This document shows positions 26,645 to 36,541 of a DNA stretch of 64,000 nt, piece by piece. The position numbers and the translations under genes are program-made. Under the pieces are notes generated by a model. The model had not been told where the DNA came from and made no database searches. It worked only from the letters and a program-made list of their open reading frames with translations. The stretch's first letter is position 1. The number at the start of each line of letters is the position of its first letter. This stretch comes from Prosthecochloris marina (GTDB lineage: Bacteria; Bacteroidota; Chlorobiia; Chlorobiales; Chlorobiaceae). The stretch spans positions 401,157 to 465,156 of the forward strand of contig NZ_PDNZ01000001.1 of assembly GCF_003182595.1 (NCBI RefSeq), given 5' to 3'.

Positions 26645-28753
26645 TTATTGTACATTTTTCCCATTTATTCCCGATCCGCTCACTTCAACAAGGTTCAATT
26701 TGCCATCGTTGCCTTCAACAGCGAGAATCATCCCCTGAGATAGTTCACCCCTGATCTTTCTTTCAGCAAGATTAGCAACGAGTACGACATTTTTCCCGAT
26801 AATGGATTCAGGAGAATATGATTGCGCGACACCTGCAAGAACCTGGCGATTTTGTGAACCGACCTTCAACTGCAATTTGAGAAGCTTATCGGCTTTTTTC
26901 ACTTTTTCACATGCTGTAACCGTGGCAACACGAAGATCGACACCGAGAAAATCATCGAAACTGATTTCCGGCTTGAAACACATACTCTTTTTCGCAGCCT
27001 CCTCTTTTCTCTCGACTTCGGCAAGCAGATGCTCAATCTTTTCAAGCTCAGGTGCAATATCTTTGTCCTCTATCTTTCTAAAAAGAATTTCAGACTGTTC
27101 CGACAAACGGTGACCTCGTTTCAACTGTGGTGATTTTGCCATATCCCAGGAAGCATTGCCGTTCTTCAACGCATCATCGAGCGTTTCCGAAAAACCAAGC
27201 ATGGTATAGATTCGGTTTGCGGTATGAGGAATAACAGGATACCACGCAATCGAAAGAGTATAGCAGAGATTTACCGAGAGCGACATTGTCCGGGCAGCTG
27301 CATCCGGGTTTGTTTTCAATACTTTCCAGGGCTCGGAATCGGTCAGAAAACGGTTTGCAGCACGGGCTATCTGCATGGTAAGTGTTGCAACATCTCTGAA
27401 GCGAAACTCCTCGTAGGCTTTTTCAAGCCTGCCAAAACAGTCTTCCCAGTCAATACCGAGTGCCAACCAGTCTTCCATTGCACATTCGTACGGAACTTCA
27501 CCATTGAACTTGGTATTGGTAAAATCAATAGAACGTTTGATGAAATTTCCAAGCGTATCGGCAAGCTCTCCGTTGGTCCTGTTTTGAAAGTCCTGCCAAC
27601 TGAAGTCACTGTCCTTGTTTTCGGGATAATTCATTGCAATGGTATAACGCAACGTATCGGCCGGAAACTTGTCGAGAAATTCTCCGAGATATACCGCGTA
27701 GTTTCTCGACTTGGAGAACTTGCGCCCTTCGAAGTTCATAAATTCAGATGCCGGAACGTTATCGGCAAGAGAATACACATCTTTATCCCTCCCTTCATTC
27801 CATGCCATAAGAATGGCCGGGAACATAAGAGTATGAAAAACAACATTGTCCTTCCCGATAAAGTGAACGATCCGGCAATCGGGATTTTGCCAGTATTCAC
27901 GCCACAACTCAGGTGTTCCGCGTTTTTCAGACCATTCACGGGTAAATGAAATATACCCGAGTACTGCATCGAACCAGACATACAGCACTTTACCCCTGGC
28001 CTCGTCATTGTCGACAGGAACAGGAACCCCCCAGTGAAGATCCCTTGTGATCGCTCTGTCAGCCAGCCCTTGTTTCAACCAAGTAGCGGTATAGTTCAGC
28101 ACATTGGTGCGCCAATCCGCTGTATGGCTGTTTACATAGTCCTCAAGCTGCCCCTGAAACCTTCCGAGCGGAAAATACCAGTGCAATGTTTCACGCAACT
28201 CGGGAACCTCATCCGAGAGCTTGCTTCTGGGATCAATCAGTTCCCGTGGACTTAAATGAGTACCACATTGCTCACACTGGTCACCGTTTGCCTCCGGATA
28301 GCCACAGATCGGACAGGTTCCGGTTACATAACGGTCGGAAAGAAACCTCTTTGTTTGTGGATCAAAGAAATGCCGCTCTTTCTTCTTGACAAAAATTTCC
28401 TTTGAGTTGATCTCCCGAAAAAACTCCTGCGCTGTCCGCAAATGCCCCTCGGATGATGTTCTGCCATAAAAGTCAAAGGAAATACCGCATCGTTCGAAGG
28501 CATCGAGATTCATGCTATGGTAACGGTCAACAACATCCTGAGGAGAAATGCCTTCTTTATCCGCAGTAATGGTAATGGGCACGCCATGCTCGTCAGAGCC
28601 ACCTATATGGACGATATCTTCACCCTGCAGCCGCTTGAAACGAACATAAATATCTGCAGGCAGATAAACGCCCGCCAAATGACCAAGATGCACAGGACCG
28701 TTTGCATATGGAAGAGCCGTCGTGACAAGCGTTCGCTTTAAATGGTTGTTCAT
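26645..28753 (-). CDS. metG: Methionyl-tRNA synthetase
   Basis: Class I synthetase, 702 residues, charging tRNA-Met. The HIGH motif reads HLGH (NGPVHLGHLAG), and the KMSKS motif is KFSKS. A four-Cys zinc knuckle (CPICG...CEQCG) is present, as in the MetG1 type. The C-terminal ~110 residues form the EMAP/Trbp111-type tRNA-binding domain (FLGVDLRVATVTACEKV, LAERKIRGELSQGMIL) that dimerises the enzyme. It starts at the ATG at 28753, 21 bases after the PSP1 gene. An initiator tRNA-Met follows. Confidence 0.96.
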   Translation of the reverse strand: MNNHLKRTLVTTALPYANGPVHLGHLAGVYLPADIYVRFKRLQGEDIVHIGGSDEHGVPITITADKEGISPQDVVDRYHSMNLDAFERCGISFDFYGRTSSEGHLRTAQEFFREINSKEIFVKKKERHFFDPQTKRFLSDRYVTGTCPICGYPEANGDQCEQCGTHLSPRELIDPRSKLSDEVPELRETLHWYFPLGRFQGQLEDYVNSHTADWRTNVLNYTATWLKQGLADRAITRDLHWGVPVPVDNDEARGKVLYVWFDAVLGYISFTREWSEKRGTPELWREYWQNPDCRIVHFIGKDNVVFHTLMFPAILMAWNEGRDKDVYSLADNVPASEFMNFEGRKFSKSRNYAVYLGEFLDKFPADTLRYTIAMNYPENKDSDFSWQDFQNRTNGELADTLGNFIKRSIDFTNTKFNGEVPYECAMEDWLALGIDWEDCFGRLEKAYEEFRFRDVATLTMQIARAANRFLTDSEPWKVLKTNPDAAARTMSLSVNLCYTLSIAWYPVIPHTANRIYTMLGFSETLDDALKNGNASWDMAKSPQLKRGHRLSEQSEILFRKIEDKDIAPELEKIEHLLAEVERKEEAAKKSMCFKPEISFDDFLGVDLRVATVTACEKVKKADKLLKLQLKVGSQNRQVLAGVAQSYSPESIIGKNVVLVANLAERKIRGELSQGMILAVEGNDGKLNLVEVSGSGINGKNVQ

Positions 28754-28774
28754 AAAAAAAACTTGGATTCAAAC

Positions 28775-29743
28775 TTACTTCTTGACAAACATCGATGTAA
28801 ACTCCTTCAACGATATCAGCACCTCTTTTCCGTCTGCAGGATAGCGAAGGATAATTTCCTTTTTTGCTGGATTGATACTTTCAATGATTGCCGTACCGTC
28901 AGCTGTTGTGACCCTACTTCCCAGCGGAGGATAATTGTCAGAACTTCTGTTCTTCGAGCATTTTTCATTTTTCGAATAACCCAGACAACACTTCGGACGG
29001 TTACACTGGCCGATAACATTATGGGCATGGTTGTCACCGTGGGAATATTCGGAAGCCTGCTGTTTTTCGGCAAAAGGATTTGCATGAATTTTCTGTATCC
29101 AGCTGGAACAGCACAAAACACAGCCACAGGCACCAAAGCTGTTAGCTCTGCGGGCTTCCTCTCGTGTAGTGATCTGAACCATTTGAATCCTTGCCTTGAA
29201 TTCACTGGCAAGATCTCTTACAAGAGCACGGAAATCAACCCTGTGTGTCGCCGTATAAAAAACCGTCACTTTTTGCTGATCCAGTCGTAACTCTACGTCA
29301 ACCAGCTTCATATCAAGCCCGTGTCCCTTGATTTTCGACAAACACACATCACGAATCTCAGGTTCCCGCTTTCGAACCAGGCGGAATTGCTCGGTATCAC
29401 TCTCCTCCGCAAAACGGATGATCGTATCCAGCTTGTCTTTTTTTTCATCGAAGCCTTTCAGCTTCATTTTTTTGGCTGCAATGACCCCTGTCGAATAAAC
29501 AATCCCATAGTCATGTCCTCCATCCGCCTCTACTATAACCGCTTTGCCGACTTCCGGCTTCTCGTCAGTAGGGTTTACATAAAATTCACGACGGCAACAT
29601 TTGAGTTCAACTTCACATATGTTGCCACCCTCCTCATCGACATCGTTGTATAGCTGCTCGATCTCACGATGCAACATCCGAGAAAGATGTAACCGCACCC
29701 TGGCATAGTCACCTAACGTACAGCTGCATATTACATTACTCAT
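28775..29743 (-). CDS. PSP1-domain protein (RicT/YaaT family)
   Basis: A 322-residue cytoplasmic protein of the PSP1 family. The PSP1 C-terminal block is visible around HRVDFRALVRDLASEFKARI. A cysteine-rich region (ACGCVLCC, then CNRPKCC and CSKN) may bind an Fe-S cluster, as described for Bacillus RicT. RicT acts with two partners in RNA maturation and development; no RicA/RicF homologue is nearby. It sits between an acyltransferase and metG in the same orientation, 21 bases from metG. The exact role here is unknown. Confidence 0.82.
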   Translation of the reverse strand: MSNVICSCTLGDYARVRLHLSRMLHREIEQLYNDVDEEGGNICEVELKCCRREFYVNPTDEKPEVGKAVIVEADGGHDYGIVYSTGVIAAKKMKLKGFDEKKDKLDTIIRFAEESDTEQFRLVRKREPEIRDVCLSKIKGHGLDMKLVDVELRLDQQKVTVFYTATHRVDFRALVRDLASEFKARIQMVQITTREEARRANSFGACGCVLCCSSWIQKIHANPFAEKQQASEYSHGDNHAHNVIGQCNRPKCCLGYSKNEKCSKNRSSDNYPPLGSRVTTADGTAIIESINPAKKEIILRYPADGKEVLISLKEFTSMFVKK

Positions 29744-29883
29744 AGTAGTTCAACTTTTTTTCCGGGTTGTTTGCCCATTCTCCTGTTAATATGCCATTTG
29801 ACAACCCAATACCTTCCTGTCCCGTGTACTCCTTATGTAGCTGTTGCCAACTGGAAACACAGCCAACCGATCGCCATTTACCA

Positions 29884-30645
29884 TTACCCTCTCAATCCGA
29901 CAAGTCTCCTTAATCGATCTACTTTTATGTTTATAGATTCAGTTCCTTTAACTAAAATCGGCAAATCATCGATATCTCCGGCAATTATTTTCTCTTTCAG
30001 CAATGAAAGATGCCTGGCGGTACTATCCTGCATATGATCTGTCAAAGCCTTATGACCGAAATAATCATTCGGCCCGATAAGTTCCGGCGTATTAAATGAA
30101 AGGAATAAATCGGGTCTCTGGTCCTCAAGATATTCAATCCGGCTAACAACTGAAACCAGATATATTTTTTTGGTTTTCTGAAGTACACGCGAAGCAATCG
30201 AAGAGGTACCGTTAAAAAAAAGAACGGGTCGCTTGTCAACATGTTCGATCAGTCCCTGCGGAAAAACCCACAAGGCGTTCTGCCTGTTACTTTTCTGCGT
30301 AAGACGTTCCGCAGCATAATCAAGAGTATAAACGGCGCTTCTCGGGTTGGAGCGATCGATGGAAAAAGCACCCAGGCGGGTAAAAAAACGATGTTTGACG
30401 AGCTGTTGATATTCGATAATGATATAGAGATTCTGACTGAAAAACTCTTCAGTACAAAGCTGTGACCAAAACCCGTCCCACCAGTAAGCATGATTGCAGT
30501 AAAAAATAACCGGATAATGAGCCTGCATGCCGAGGGTTTCTGGCGGAACCGAAACCCTCACAGCATGAAAATGCCTTTTGAACTGCCGCCGGGAGTACCA
30601 GCCAAACCATTTGGTATACGCTCTGCTTCGACGGACTGTCAACAT
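29884..30645 (-). CDS. PlsC-type acyltransferase (possibly carotenoid-modifying)
   Basis: A 253-residue lysophosphatidate acyltransferase-like protein. The catalytic HX4D motif is present as NHAYWWDG, and the substrate block as WVFPQGLIEHVDKRP. There is no strong membrane anchor. Green sulfur bacteria have both phospholipid PlsC and a related chlorobactene glucoside acyltransferase (CruD). The unusual NHAYWWD spacing and small size make CruD-like function possible but not provable from sequence. It begins 6 bases after aspC and is surely co-transcribed with it. Confidence 0.7.
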   Translation of the reverse strand: MLTVRRSRAYTKWFGWYSRRQFKRHFHAVRVSVPPETLGMQAHYPVIFYCNHAYWWDGFWSQLCTEEFFSQNLYIIIEYQQLVKHRFFTRLGAFSIDRSNPRSAVYTLDYAAERLTQKSNRQNALWVFPQGLIEHVDKRPVLFFNGTSSIASRVLQKTKKIYLVSVVSRIEYLEDQRPDLFLSFNTPELIGPNDYFGHKALTDHMQDSTARHLSLLKEKIIAGDIDDLPILVKGTESINIKVDRLRRLVGLRG

Positions 30646-30651
30646 GAAGTG

Positions 30652-31860
30652 TTACTCAAACGCTTTGCTGATCCTGCCAACAGCCTCTTCGAGCTCACCG
30701 ATCGAAGCTGCATACGATAACCGAAGGTTTTCAGGAGCCCCGAAAGCCTCACCAGGCACTGTTGCGACATAATGATCAACAAGAAGATATTCCGCCACGT
30801 CTGCCGAACTGTTCATCTCTTTTCCACCGAACGATTTTCCCAGCAAACCTGCGATTGAAGGAAAAATATAAAAAGCCCCATCCGGAAGTGTTGCGGTTAT
30901 TCCCGGAATCTCATTGAGGGCTTTATACATATAATCCCGGCGCTTCTCAAACTCCAGCCTCCGTTCTTCAATAATCCGCTGGTCGCCGGTAAGCGCGGCA
31001 ACGGCTGCTTTCTGTGCAATCGAATTGGCATTCGAAGTGGTTTGGGACTGTATTTTTCCACAAGCATCGATCAACCATTTCGGCCCTGCAAGAAAACCGA
31101 TGCGCCACCCGGTCATTGAATAGGTCTTCGACACACCGTTGCTGATTATAACCCAATCACGCATTCCGGAAACCCTTGCAGGAGAAAACGGCGTGACCGG
31201 CCCGTAAACAATCTGGTCATACATTTCGTCGGAAATCACAAAAATCTCACGACCTTCCAGTACCGCCATCAACGCCCTGACCTCATTTTCCGAATACACG
31301 GCACCTGACGGATTCGAAGGAGAATTAAGTATCAGCACTTTCGTTCGTTCGGTAATAGCAGCTTCGAGTTGCTCCGGCTTCATTTTGTAACCGGAATCGA
31401 TCGTAGTGGGGACAATAACCGGCTCAGCCCCAGAAAGCCTGACCATCTCGGGAAAACTCACCCAGAAAGGTGCAGGAATGATAACCTCATCCCCCTCTTC
31501 ACACAATGCAAGAAGTGTGTTCGCCAAGGTCTGCTTACCCCCATTGCTGACTATAATCTGATCCGGAGTAACGTCGAGACCGTTGTCCCGTTTGAACTTC
31601 TCAACGATAGCCTTTTTAAGTTCGGGAATACCGGCATTGGCCGTATAACGCGTAAATCCGGCTTTTATAGCATCGATACCCGCCTCTGCCACAAAATCAG
31701 GCGTAGGAAAATCGGGCTCACCAGCAGACAAGCTGATAATATCTTTGCCTTCAGCCTTCATTTGTTTTGCAAGTCCGCTTATTTTCATGGTTTGCGATTC
31801 CTGCATACTCAAAACCCGACGGGTGAGATATCGTTCTTCAGGCAAACTGTTTATACTCAT
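30652..31860 (-). CDS. aspC: Aspartate/aromatic aminotransferase, class I
   Basis: A 402-residue PLP enzyme of subgroup I-gamma, the kind found in Bacillus and Thermus. The Schiff-base Lys is in [29 protein letters not shown] at the N-terminus and [14 protein letters not shown] are typical of prokaryotic aspartate or bifunctional aspartate/prephenate aminotransferases. It links oxaloacetate to aspartate and may also serve aromatic amino acid synthesis. The ATG at 31860 is 53 bases after coaD. Confidence 0.92.
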   Translation of the reverse strand: MSINSLPEERYLTRRVLSMQESQTMKISGLAKQMKAEGKDIISLSAGEPDFPTPDFVAEAGIDAIKAGFTRYTANAGIPELKKAIVEKFKRDNGLDVTPDQIIVSNGGKQTLANTLLALCEEGDEVIIPAPFWVSFPEMVRLSGAEPVIVPTTIDSGYKMKPEQLEAAITERTKVLILNSPSNPSGAVYSENEVRALMAVLEGREIFVISDEMYDQIVYGPVTPFSPARVSGMRDWVIISNGVSKTYSMTGWRIGFLAGPKWLIDACGKIQSQTTSNANSIAQKAAVAALTGDQRIIEERRLEFEKRRDYMYKALNEIPGITATLPDGAFYIFPSIAGLLGKSFGGKEMNSSADVAEYLLVDHYVATVPGEAFGAPENLRLSYAASIGELEEAVGRISKAFE

Positions 31861-31913
31861 AACATGAAAGATTATACATTTGAAAGTTCGAAAAACACCA
31901 GCAAAATCCTGTA

Positions 31914-32408
31914 TCAGGTATTATGTTCCTCAAATTTTTTCTGTAGCATCGTCAATACGTGAGGATGAACGAATTTGCTTACATCCCCTCCAAGTAAGGA
32001 AACCTCTCTGATAATTGAAGAAGCCACATACGTATAGTTGACATTAGGCATAAGAAAAACCGTAGTAACTTCGGGATTCAAATGCCTGTTGAGAAGCGAC
32101 ATCTGAAACTCGTACTCAAAGTCCTTTACCTGACGTACACCGCGGACTATCGCGGCTGCACCGGCTGCATGTGCATATTCAGCAAGAAGGCCACCATGCA
32201 ACACTTCCACTGTTGTTCCGGGAAGAGTTTCCGTGACAGTTTCAATCATCTCAGAGCGCTCTTCGACCGAAAAAAGAGTTTTTTTCGAACTGTTTTCCGC
32301 AATAACAACGATAACCTGCTCGAAAATCGTCAGCGCCCGCTCAAGCACGTCCAGATGACCATTCGTAAAAGGGTCGAAAGTACCTGGGTAAATAGCAAGC
32401 TTTTTCAT
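31914..32408 (-). CDS. coaD: Phosphopantetheine adenylyltransferase
   Basis: Penultimate step of coenzyme A biosynthesis. The nucleotidyltransferase signature is [19 protein letters not shown] (with T/HxGH as NGH). [16 protein letters not shown] and the ISSLIIRE-like block (VASSIIREV) follow. The start is set at the ATG at 32408, with GGAGAA upstream; a longer in-frame extension to 32441 lacks support. About 164 residues, the normal size. It is paired with rsmD, a very common bacterial arrangement. Confidence 0.95.
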   Translation of the reverse strand: MKKLAIYPGTFDPFTNGHLDVLERALTIFEQVIVVIAENSSKKTLFSVEERSEMIETVTETLPGTTVEVLHGGLLAEYAHAAGAAAIVRGVRQVKDFEYEFQMSLLNRHLNPEVTTVFLMPNVNYTYVASSIIREVSLLGGDVSKFVHPHVLTMLQKKFEEHNT

Positions 32409-32467
32409 AAAATGTTCTCCTGGATGTGCCCGGCCAGTCATTCAGTCCGGGGCGATAGACTTAGGAA

Positions 32468-33001
32468 TTAGGAAAAAAAAGAAACTCTCGTCATCCCGTA
32501 ATCTTTATGAAAAGCATACTGTGGTTCATCTTCAAAACTGTGACGATTACTGTGTTCAACAAGCAGAACGCCGTTTTCCGTAACCAGGCCACGGTTGAAA
32601 ATCTCCCGAATCAGGCCTCTGTAATCTTTCCAGTTGTAAGGTGGGTCACAAAAAACAAGATCATAAGTGTTTTTTTCGGTCTTAACGAACCGAACAACCT
32701 CTTTTTTGACGATCCTCACCTCTGATGCTATCCCCAGTTCACTCGCAGTTTCCCGCAATGACGTCAAAGACTGAACACTGCTATCAACAAAACAAACCTC
32801 TCCGGCACCACGGCTCAATGCTTCATAACCAAGTGAACCAAAACCGGCAAAAAGATCGAGGACCTTAATCCCTGCAAGATCCATCCGTACGGAAAGTATA
32901 TCGAACAGAGATTTTTTCACCCTGCTGCTGCAGGGACGGATAGAACCGGTTGTGCTACGCTGCAGTTTTTTCCCCTTGTATCTGCCTGACTGTATCTGCA
33001 C
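32468..33001 (-). CDS. rsmD: 16S rRNA (guanine966-N2)-methyltransferase RsmD
   Basis: SAM-dependent methyltransferase, 177 residues. The catalytic motif is FCDPPYNW. The SAM-binding motif is VLDLFAGFGSLGYEALSRGA, and the N-terminal RNA-binding block is SGRYKGKKLQ...IRPCSSRVKKSLF. It lies 9 bases after the transketolase half gene and 59 bases before coaD. Confidence 0.94.
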   Translation of the reverse strand: MQIQSGRYKGKKLQRSTTGSIRPCSSRVKKSLFDILSVRMDLAGIKVLDLFAGFGSLGYEALSRGAGEVCFVDSSVQSLTSLRETASELGIASEVRIVKKEVVRFVKTEKNTYDLVFCDPPYNWKDYRGLIREIFNRGLVTENGVLLVEHSNRHSFEDEPQYAFHKDYGMTRVSFFS

Positions 33002-33010
33002 CCTTGGGGT

Positions 33011-33922
33011 TTAAAAATCACCGAAAGACGTTTCTCCCAATATTTCAAGAGCTTGCTCACACTGCTCCGGAGAAGGAGGTTTACCATGCCAATTCGTATT
33101 ATCCGGCATAGTGCCTTCAAAAAAAGGAACACCTTTACCCATAACCGTAACGGCAAGAATAACCGCTGGTTTTACCCTCTCTTTTTTTTCCCGGACTTTT
33201 TTTGTTACAGCAACAATATCCTCGATATCATTGCCGTCACACTGATGAACATCCCAGCCAAAGGATCTCCATTTTTCGGTAAAAGGCTCGATATTCATAA
33301 CATCGCTAACCTCTCCATCGATTTGCTGATTATTGTAATCGACAATACCGACAAGATTACCAAGCCCGTAATGCGCAGCACTCATCGCAGCCTCCCATAT
33401 CTGGCCTTCCTGACACTCACCATCCCCCATGAGGCAGAACACATCCCCGGAACACCCGTCCATACGCTTTCCCAGAGCCGCGCCGACAGCAGCTGAAAGC
33501 CCCTGTCCAAGAGAACCTGAAGCCATATGTATTCCCGGCAAGCCTGCTTCTGAAGCAGGATGCCCCTGAAGATAGCTGTTGATCTGACGTAACGAATGAA
33601 GTTCTTCAAGCTGAAAATAACCACTCCTGGCGAGAACACTATACCATACAGGAACAATATGGCCGTTTGAAAGAAAAAGCATATCCATGTCAGCGGTTTT
33701 GCCGGAATCATGCGGGTCATACCGCATGATTTTGAAATACAGAGAGGTAAAAACATCCGCCATGCCCAACGAGCCCCCTGTATGACCCGATGCCGCCTTG
33801 GTGAGCATACGCACGACGTCCCGCCGCACCTGACAGGCCATTTCCTTCAGTTCCCCAATTGATTCCAGCGTGACAACCTGTCCTTTTTTATCTGCAGGAT
33901 AAGGCTTGATATTTTTTGCCAT
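33011..33922 (-). CDS. Transketolase, N-terminal (TPP-binding) subunit
   Basis: A 303-residue protein equal to the first half of transketolase. The TPP motif is GDGECQEGQIWEA followed by VDYNNQQIDG. The substrate His region is SGHTGGSLGMADV, and GHPASEAGLPGIHMASGSLG is the other family block. Split transketolases need a separate C-terminal (pyrimidine-binding) subunit. None is in this window, where rsmD follows instead. It is used in sugar-phosphate interconversion, for example to make erythrose 4-phosphate for the DAHP synthase seen here. Another split TPP enzyme is a possible alternative, but the match to transketolase is strong. Confidence 0.88.
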   Translation of the reverse strand: MAKNIKPYPADKKGQVVTLESIGELKEMACQVRRDVVRMLTKAASGHTGGSLGMADVFTSLYFKIMRYDPHDSGKTADMDMLFLSNGHIVPVWYSVLARSGYFQLEELHSLRQINSYLQGHPASEAGLPGIHMASGSLGQGLSAAVGAALGKRMDGCSGDVFCLMGDGECQEGQIWEAAMSAAHYGLGNLVGIVDYNNQQIDGEVSDVMNIEPFTEKWRSFGWDVHQCDGNDIEDIVAVTKKVREKKERVKPAVILAVTVMGKGVPFFEGTMPDNTNWHGKPPSPEQCEQALEILGETSFGDF

Positions 33923-34006
33923 TACTGTGGTTCCGTACTTCTTGAATAGTTATGGTTTACGATGCGAAATGTAAAGGTACGTGCAAAGGTATAAAAATCC
34001 AACAAC

Positions 34007-34654
34007 CTATATGCGCCCCTTTTTTCCCCGCCCTTTCAGATACCTGAAAAGAGCAACAAACACAACAACAAGAAAAACAAGGGTGAGGGGTATGCTGTAC
34101 ACCGCCATATACGCTCCGATCCACTGCCAGTTTTCACCCAAAAGATATCCTCCACGGAGCAGAAGTACGTACCAAACGATTGAACTTGCGAGGGCTGCTG
34201 CACAAACCCCCGTCACGTTAAGATGCAGGAACCCCGACATCACCGATATGACCGCACGGTAACCGAAAAGGAACCGGTTGATCAAAACGGCAAAATAACC
34301 GTGCGTCGAAAAGCGCTGTCGAGCTGCTTCCATCTGATCAGGAGGAAACATTTTGTGAATTGCTTTTACCAGGCCATGCCTGACCCTGCTCTCCCCCGGA
34401 GCATATATCCTGAGTCCGATCTTTCGGCTGACAAGAAACATCAGCATGAAACCCAGGGTTGACCCGGCCGATGCAAAAGCAACGGACAACCAGAAATCAA
34501 TATCACTGGAGAACGTAAGATAACCGACAAACGCTACGGGCACATCCCCCGGAATCGGGGGCACGACGTTCTCCAGAAAAGATATGAAAAACAGGAAAAT
34601 GTATATCGCAACAGGATCTGCGGACCGAAGATATTCTACAATACTTTCGAGCAT
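34007..34654 (-). CDS. DedA-family membrane protein
   Basis: A 215-residue inner-membrane protein with four or five helices, DedA/Tvp38 (SNARE-associated) superfamily. Family features are FLENVVPPIPGDVP near residue 27, with the conserved acidic E and P-x-P-G, and the FSTHGYFAVLINRFLFGYRAV block with its conserved Arg. Members act in lipid scrambling and envelope homeostasis. It lies 26 bases after purC on the same strand. The C-terminus is very basic (KGRGKKGRI). Confidence 0.88.
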   Translation of the reverse strand: MLESIVEYLRSADPVAIYIFLFFISFLENVVPPIPGDVPVAFVGYLTFSSDIDFWLSVAFASAGSTLGFMLMFLVSRKIGLRIYAPGESRVRHGLVKAIHKMFPPDQMEAARQRFSTHGYFAVLINRFLFGYRAVISVMSGFLHLNVTGVCAAALASSIVWYVLLLRGGYLLGENWQWIGAYMAVYSIPLTLVFLVVVFVALFRYLKGRGKKGRI

Positions 34655-34680
34655 TTGGTTCCAAGGTTCCTGACCGGAAA

Positions 34681-35391
34681 CTATTTCAGGTCAAGAACTC
34701 TTTTTTCAACCTCCGAATAGGCATCCTCCACTCCTCCAAGATCAAACCGAAACCGGTCTTTGTCCATTTTTTCACCTGTATCGAGATCCCAGAAACGGCA
34801 TGTATCAGGACTTATCTCGTCACCAAGAAGAATCTCACCCTTATGCCGACCAAACTCAAGCTTGAAATCAACCAGATTGAGCTTTCTCTCGGCAAAAAAA
34901 CTTTTCATAAGCGTGTTGATCTTTGCTGCCTGCTCTTTGAGTATATCAAGCTCCTCATAGGTAGCCAACCCGAGTGCAACAGCATGACTGTCGTTCATCA
35001 AGGGATCATCGAGATCATCATCTTTCAAATAAAGCTCGATAATCGGGTTTTCAAGTTTGGTCCCTTCCTCGAAACCATAACGCCTTACAAGAGACCCGGC
35101 AGCGACATTCCTCACAACTACCTCTACCATTATAATTTCAAGATATTTGCAAAGCATATCCCTGTCCGAGAGCTTCTCTACAAAATGGGTCGATATCCCG
35201 TTTTCAGAGAGATAGGTAAAAAGTTTACAGGAAACTGCGTTGTTGACAACCCCCTTGTTGCTGATCGTACCTTTTTTCTTGTTATTGAAAGCAGTGGCGT
35301 CATCTTTGAATTCCTGAATAACAAGGTCATTACTATCGGTCAGAAAAACTTTCTTTGCTTTTCCTTCGTGAAGAAGCTTGGTTTTATTCAT
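34681..35391 (-). CDS. purC: Phosphoribosylaminoimidazole-succinocarboxamide synthase (SAICAR synthase)
   Basis: Joins aspartate to CAIR in purine synthesis. It has 236 residues. Recognisable blocks are LLHEGKAKKVFLTDS, KDDATAFNNKKKG, VEVVVRNVAAGSLVRR, DFKLEFGRHKGE and GDEISPDTCRFWD. The AUG at 35391 is normal. Its leader contains an unusual pentanucleotide repeat (35409-35434). It is first of a minus-strand run continuing with dedA. Confidence 0.96.
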   Translation of the reverse strand: MNKTKLLHEGKAKKVFLTDSNDLVIQEFKDDATAFNNKKKGTISNKGVVNNAVSCKLFTYLSENGISTHFVEKLSDRDMLCKYLEIIMVEVVVRNVAAGSLVRRYGFEEGTKLENPIIELYLKDDDLDDPLMNDSHAVALGLATYEELDILKEQAAKINTLMKSFFAERKLNLVDFKLEFGRHKGEILLGDEISPDTCRFWDLDTGEKMDKDRFRFDLGGVEDAYSEVEKRVLDLK

Positions 35392-35408
35392 GGTTCAGCT
35401 CTCTCTTT

Positions 35409-35434
35409 GGTTTGGTTTAGTTTGATTTGATTTG
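35409..35434. repeat. Pentanucleotide tandem repeat in the purC upstream region
   Basis: Five units of GGTTT/AGTTT/GATTT (read on the plus strand) lie 18 bases from the purC start, between purC and the divergent EamA gene. A short tandem repeat here could vary in length by slippage and affect expression; that is untested. Confidence 0.6.
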
Positions 35435-35503
35435 CACTTACAAAACGTTACCTGTTTTTCCCTGACGAAGCCCCGAATCACTTATCGTAACAACATACCG
35501 ATT

Positions 35504-35932
35504 ATGAAAACATTTCACCTTTATCTTTCGCTCATCATAACCGTGTCGATAGTAGGATCACTGCCGATTCTTGAGAAAATAACTCTGGCAAAGATGAATA
35601 TCACGCAAATGATTTTCTATCGAAGCCTCTCGCAAACGCTTATTCTGGGTGTTGTCGTCTGGTTCTGCGGTTCCTCACTATCAAGCGGTATCCCGATAAA
35701 ATATACCGTATATGCGCTTCTACAGGGAGTCGCCATCACAATTATGTTGTTCTTCTACTTTTCGGCAATTAAAACAACCGATGTTTCTTTTGTATACCCA
35801 CTCATCGCTGCTTCCCCCCTAATAACCTACATACTGGCAATCGTTGTTCTCAACGAGCCATTCAATATCATTCGATTGTCGGGAGTAATTCTGGTTATTG
35901 GAGGTATAATATTGATTCTTCACAGCAAGTGA
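35504..35932 (+). CDS. Half-size EamA/DMT-superfamily membrane protein
   Basis: A 142-residue protein with about five helices, containing one EamA domain rather than the usual two. The family end is visible as YPLIAASPLITYILAIVVLN followed by EPFNIIRLSGVILVIGGI. Single-domain members must dimerise to form a transporter, as in small multidrug-resistance proteins. The start is the ATG at 35504; the frame extends upstream to 35432 without a convincing start. It is transcribed divergently from purC and convergently with a hypothetical gene. The substrate is unknown. Confidence 0.8.
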   Translation: MKTFHLYLSLIITVSIVGSLPILEKITLAKMNITQMIFYRSLSQTLILGVVVWFCGSSLSSGIPIKYTVYALLQGVAITIMLFFYFSAIKTTDVSFVYPLIAASPLITYILAIVVLNEPFNIIRLSGVILVIGGIILILHSK

Positions 35933-35952
35933 TACGGAATGGAAACAATCCT

Positions 35953-36351
35953 CTATCCGTTTTCCTCGTCGTTCGCCTGCTGGACAGCACCACGAAGCAC
36001 AATATTCACCTGATCATCAGTCAAACCTTTTTCCATAAGGAAATTCATGAACCTGAACACACCGAGATCGGAAAGCATGGCTTTCGGCTGATCTTCTTCA
36101 CGAAGACCACGAGATCTGCAGTGCTCCTCGGCCGTATTGATCCAGTTTGTCACAAACTGCTCCGATTTGCCGTCGTTAGTAAAATATTCACTAACGATTC
36201 GCACAACATCAGGGCGGGAAGGTTCAGGATTGTCATTGAAAATCTGTTGCATCTCACGGGATATTTTCGCAAGAACATCTACCGCTTCCCTGTCAAGTGC
36301 TTCCTCGAGAATATCCTTTGCCTTTTGTGTAACATCGATCTTTTTAGCCAT
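35953..36351 (-). CDS. Conserved-looking hypothetical protein, mostly helical
   Basis: A 132-residue soluble, charged, probably all-alpha protein starting MAKKIDVTQKAKDILEEALD. There are no signal peptide, membrane segment or known motif that I can identify. The C-terminal half contains MLSDLGVFRFMNFLMEKGL. It is convergent with the EamA gene 20 bases away and followed upstream by a 190-base gap. The function is unknown, but codon use and composition look like a real gene. Confidence 0.65.
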   Translation of the reverse strand: MAKKIDVTQKAKDILEEALDREAVDVLAKISREMQQIFNDNPEPSRPDVVRIVSEYFTNDGKSEQFVTNWINTAEEHCRSRGLREEDQPKAMLSDLGVFRFMNFLMEKGLTDDQVNIVLRGAVQQANDEENG

Positions 36352-36541
36352 ACTGCTGTCGACCGTTGGATGTTATTATGCTTCGGTACGCTTACGGTAA
36401 AATCCCGGACAAGTTACATATCATTATTGTAAAGAAAAAATTTTGCCCTTTTCTGCAACACGAAAGCGTTTCGGACCGTAAAACGACGATAAAACCTCCC
36501 CAAAAAGTATCGTCACGCGAGGACCATGCAACTTACAATCC

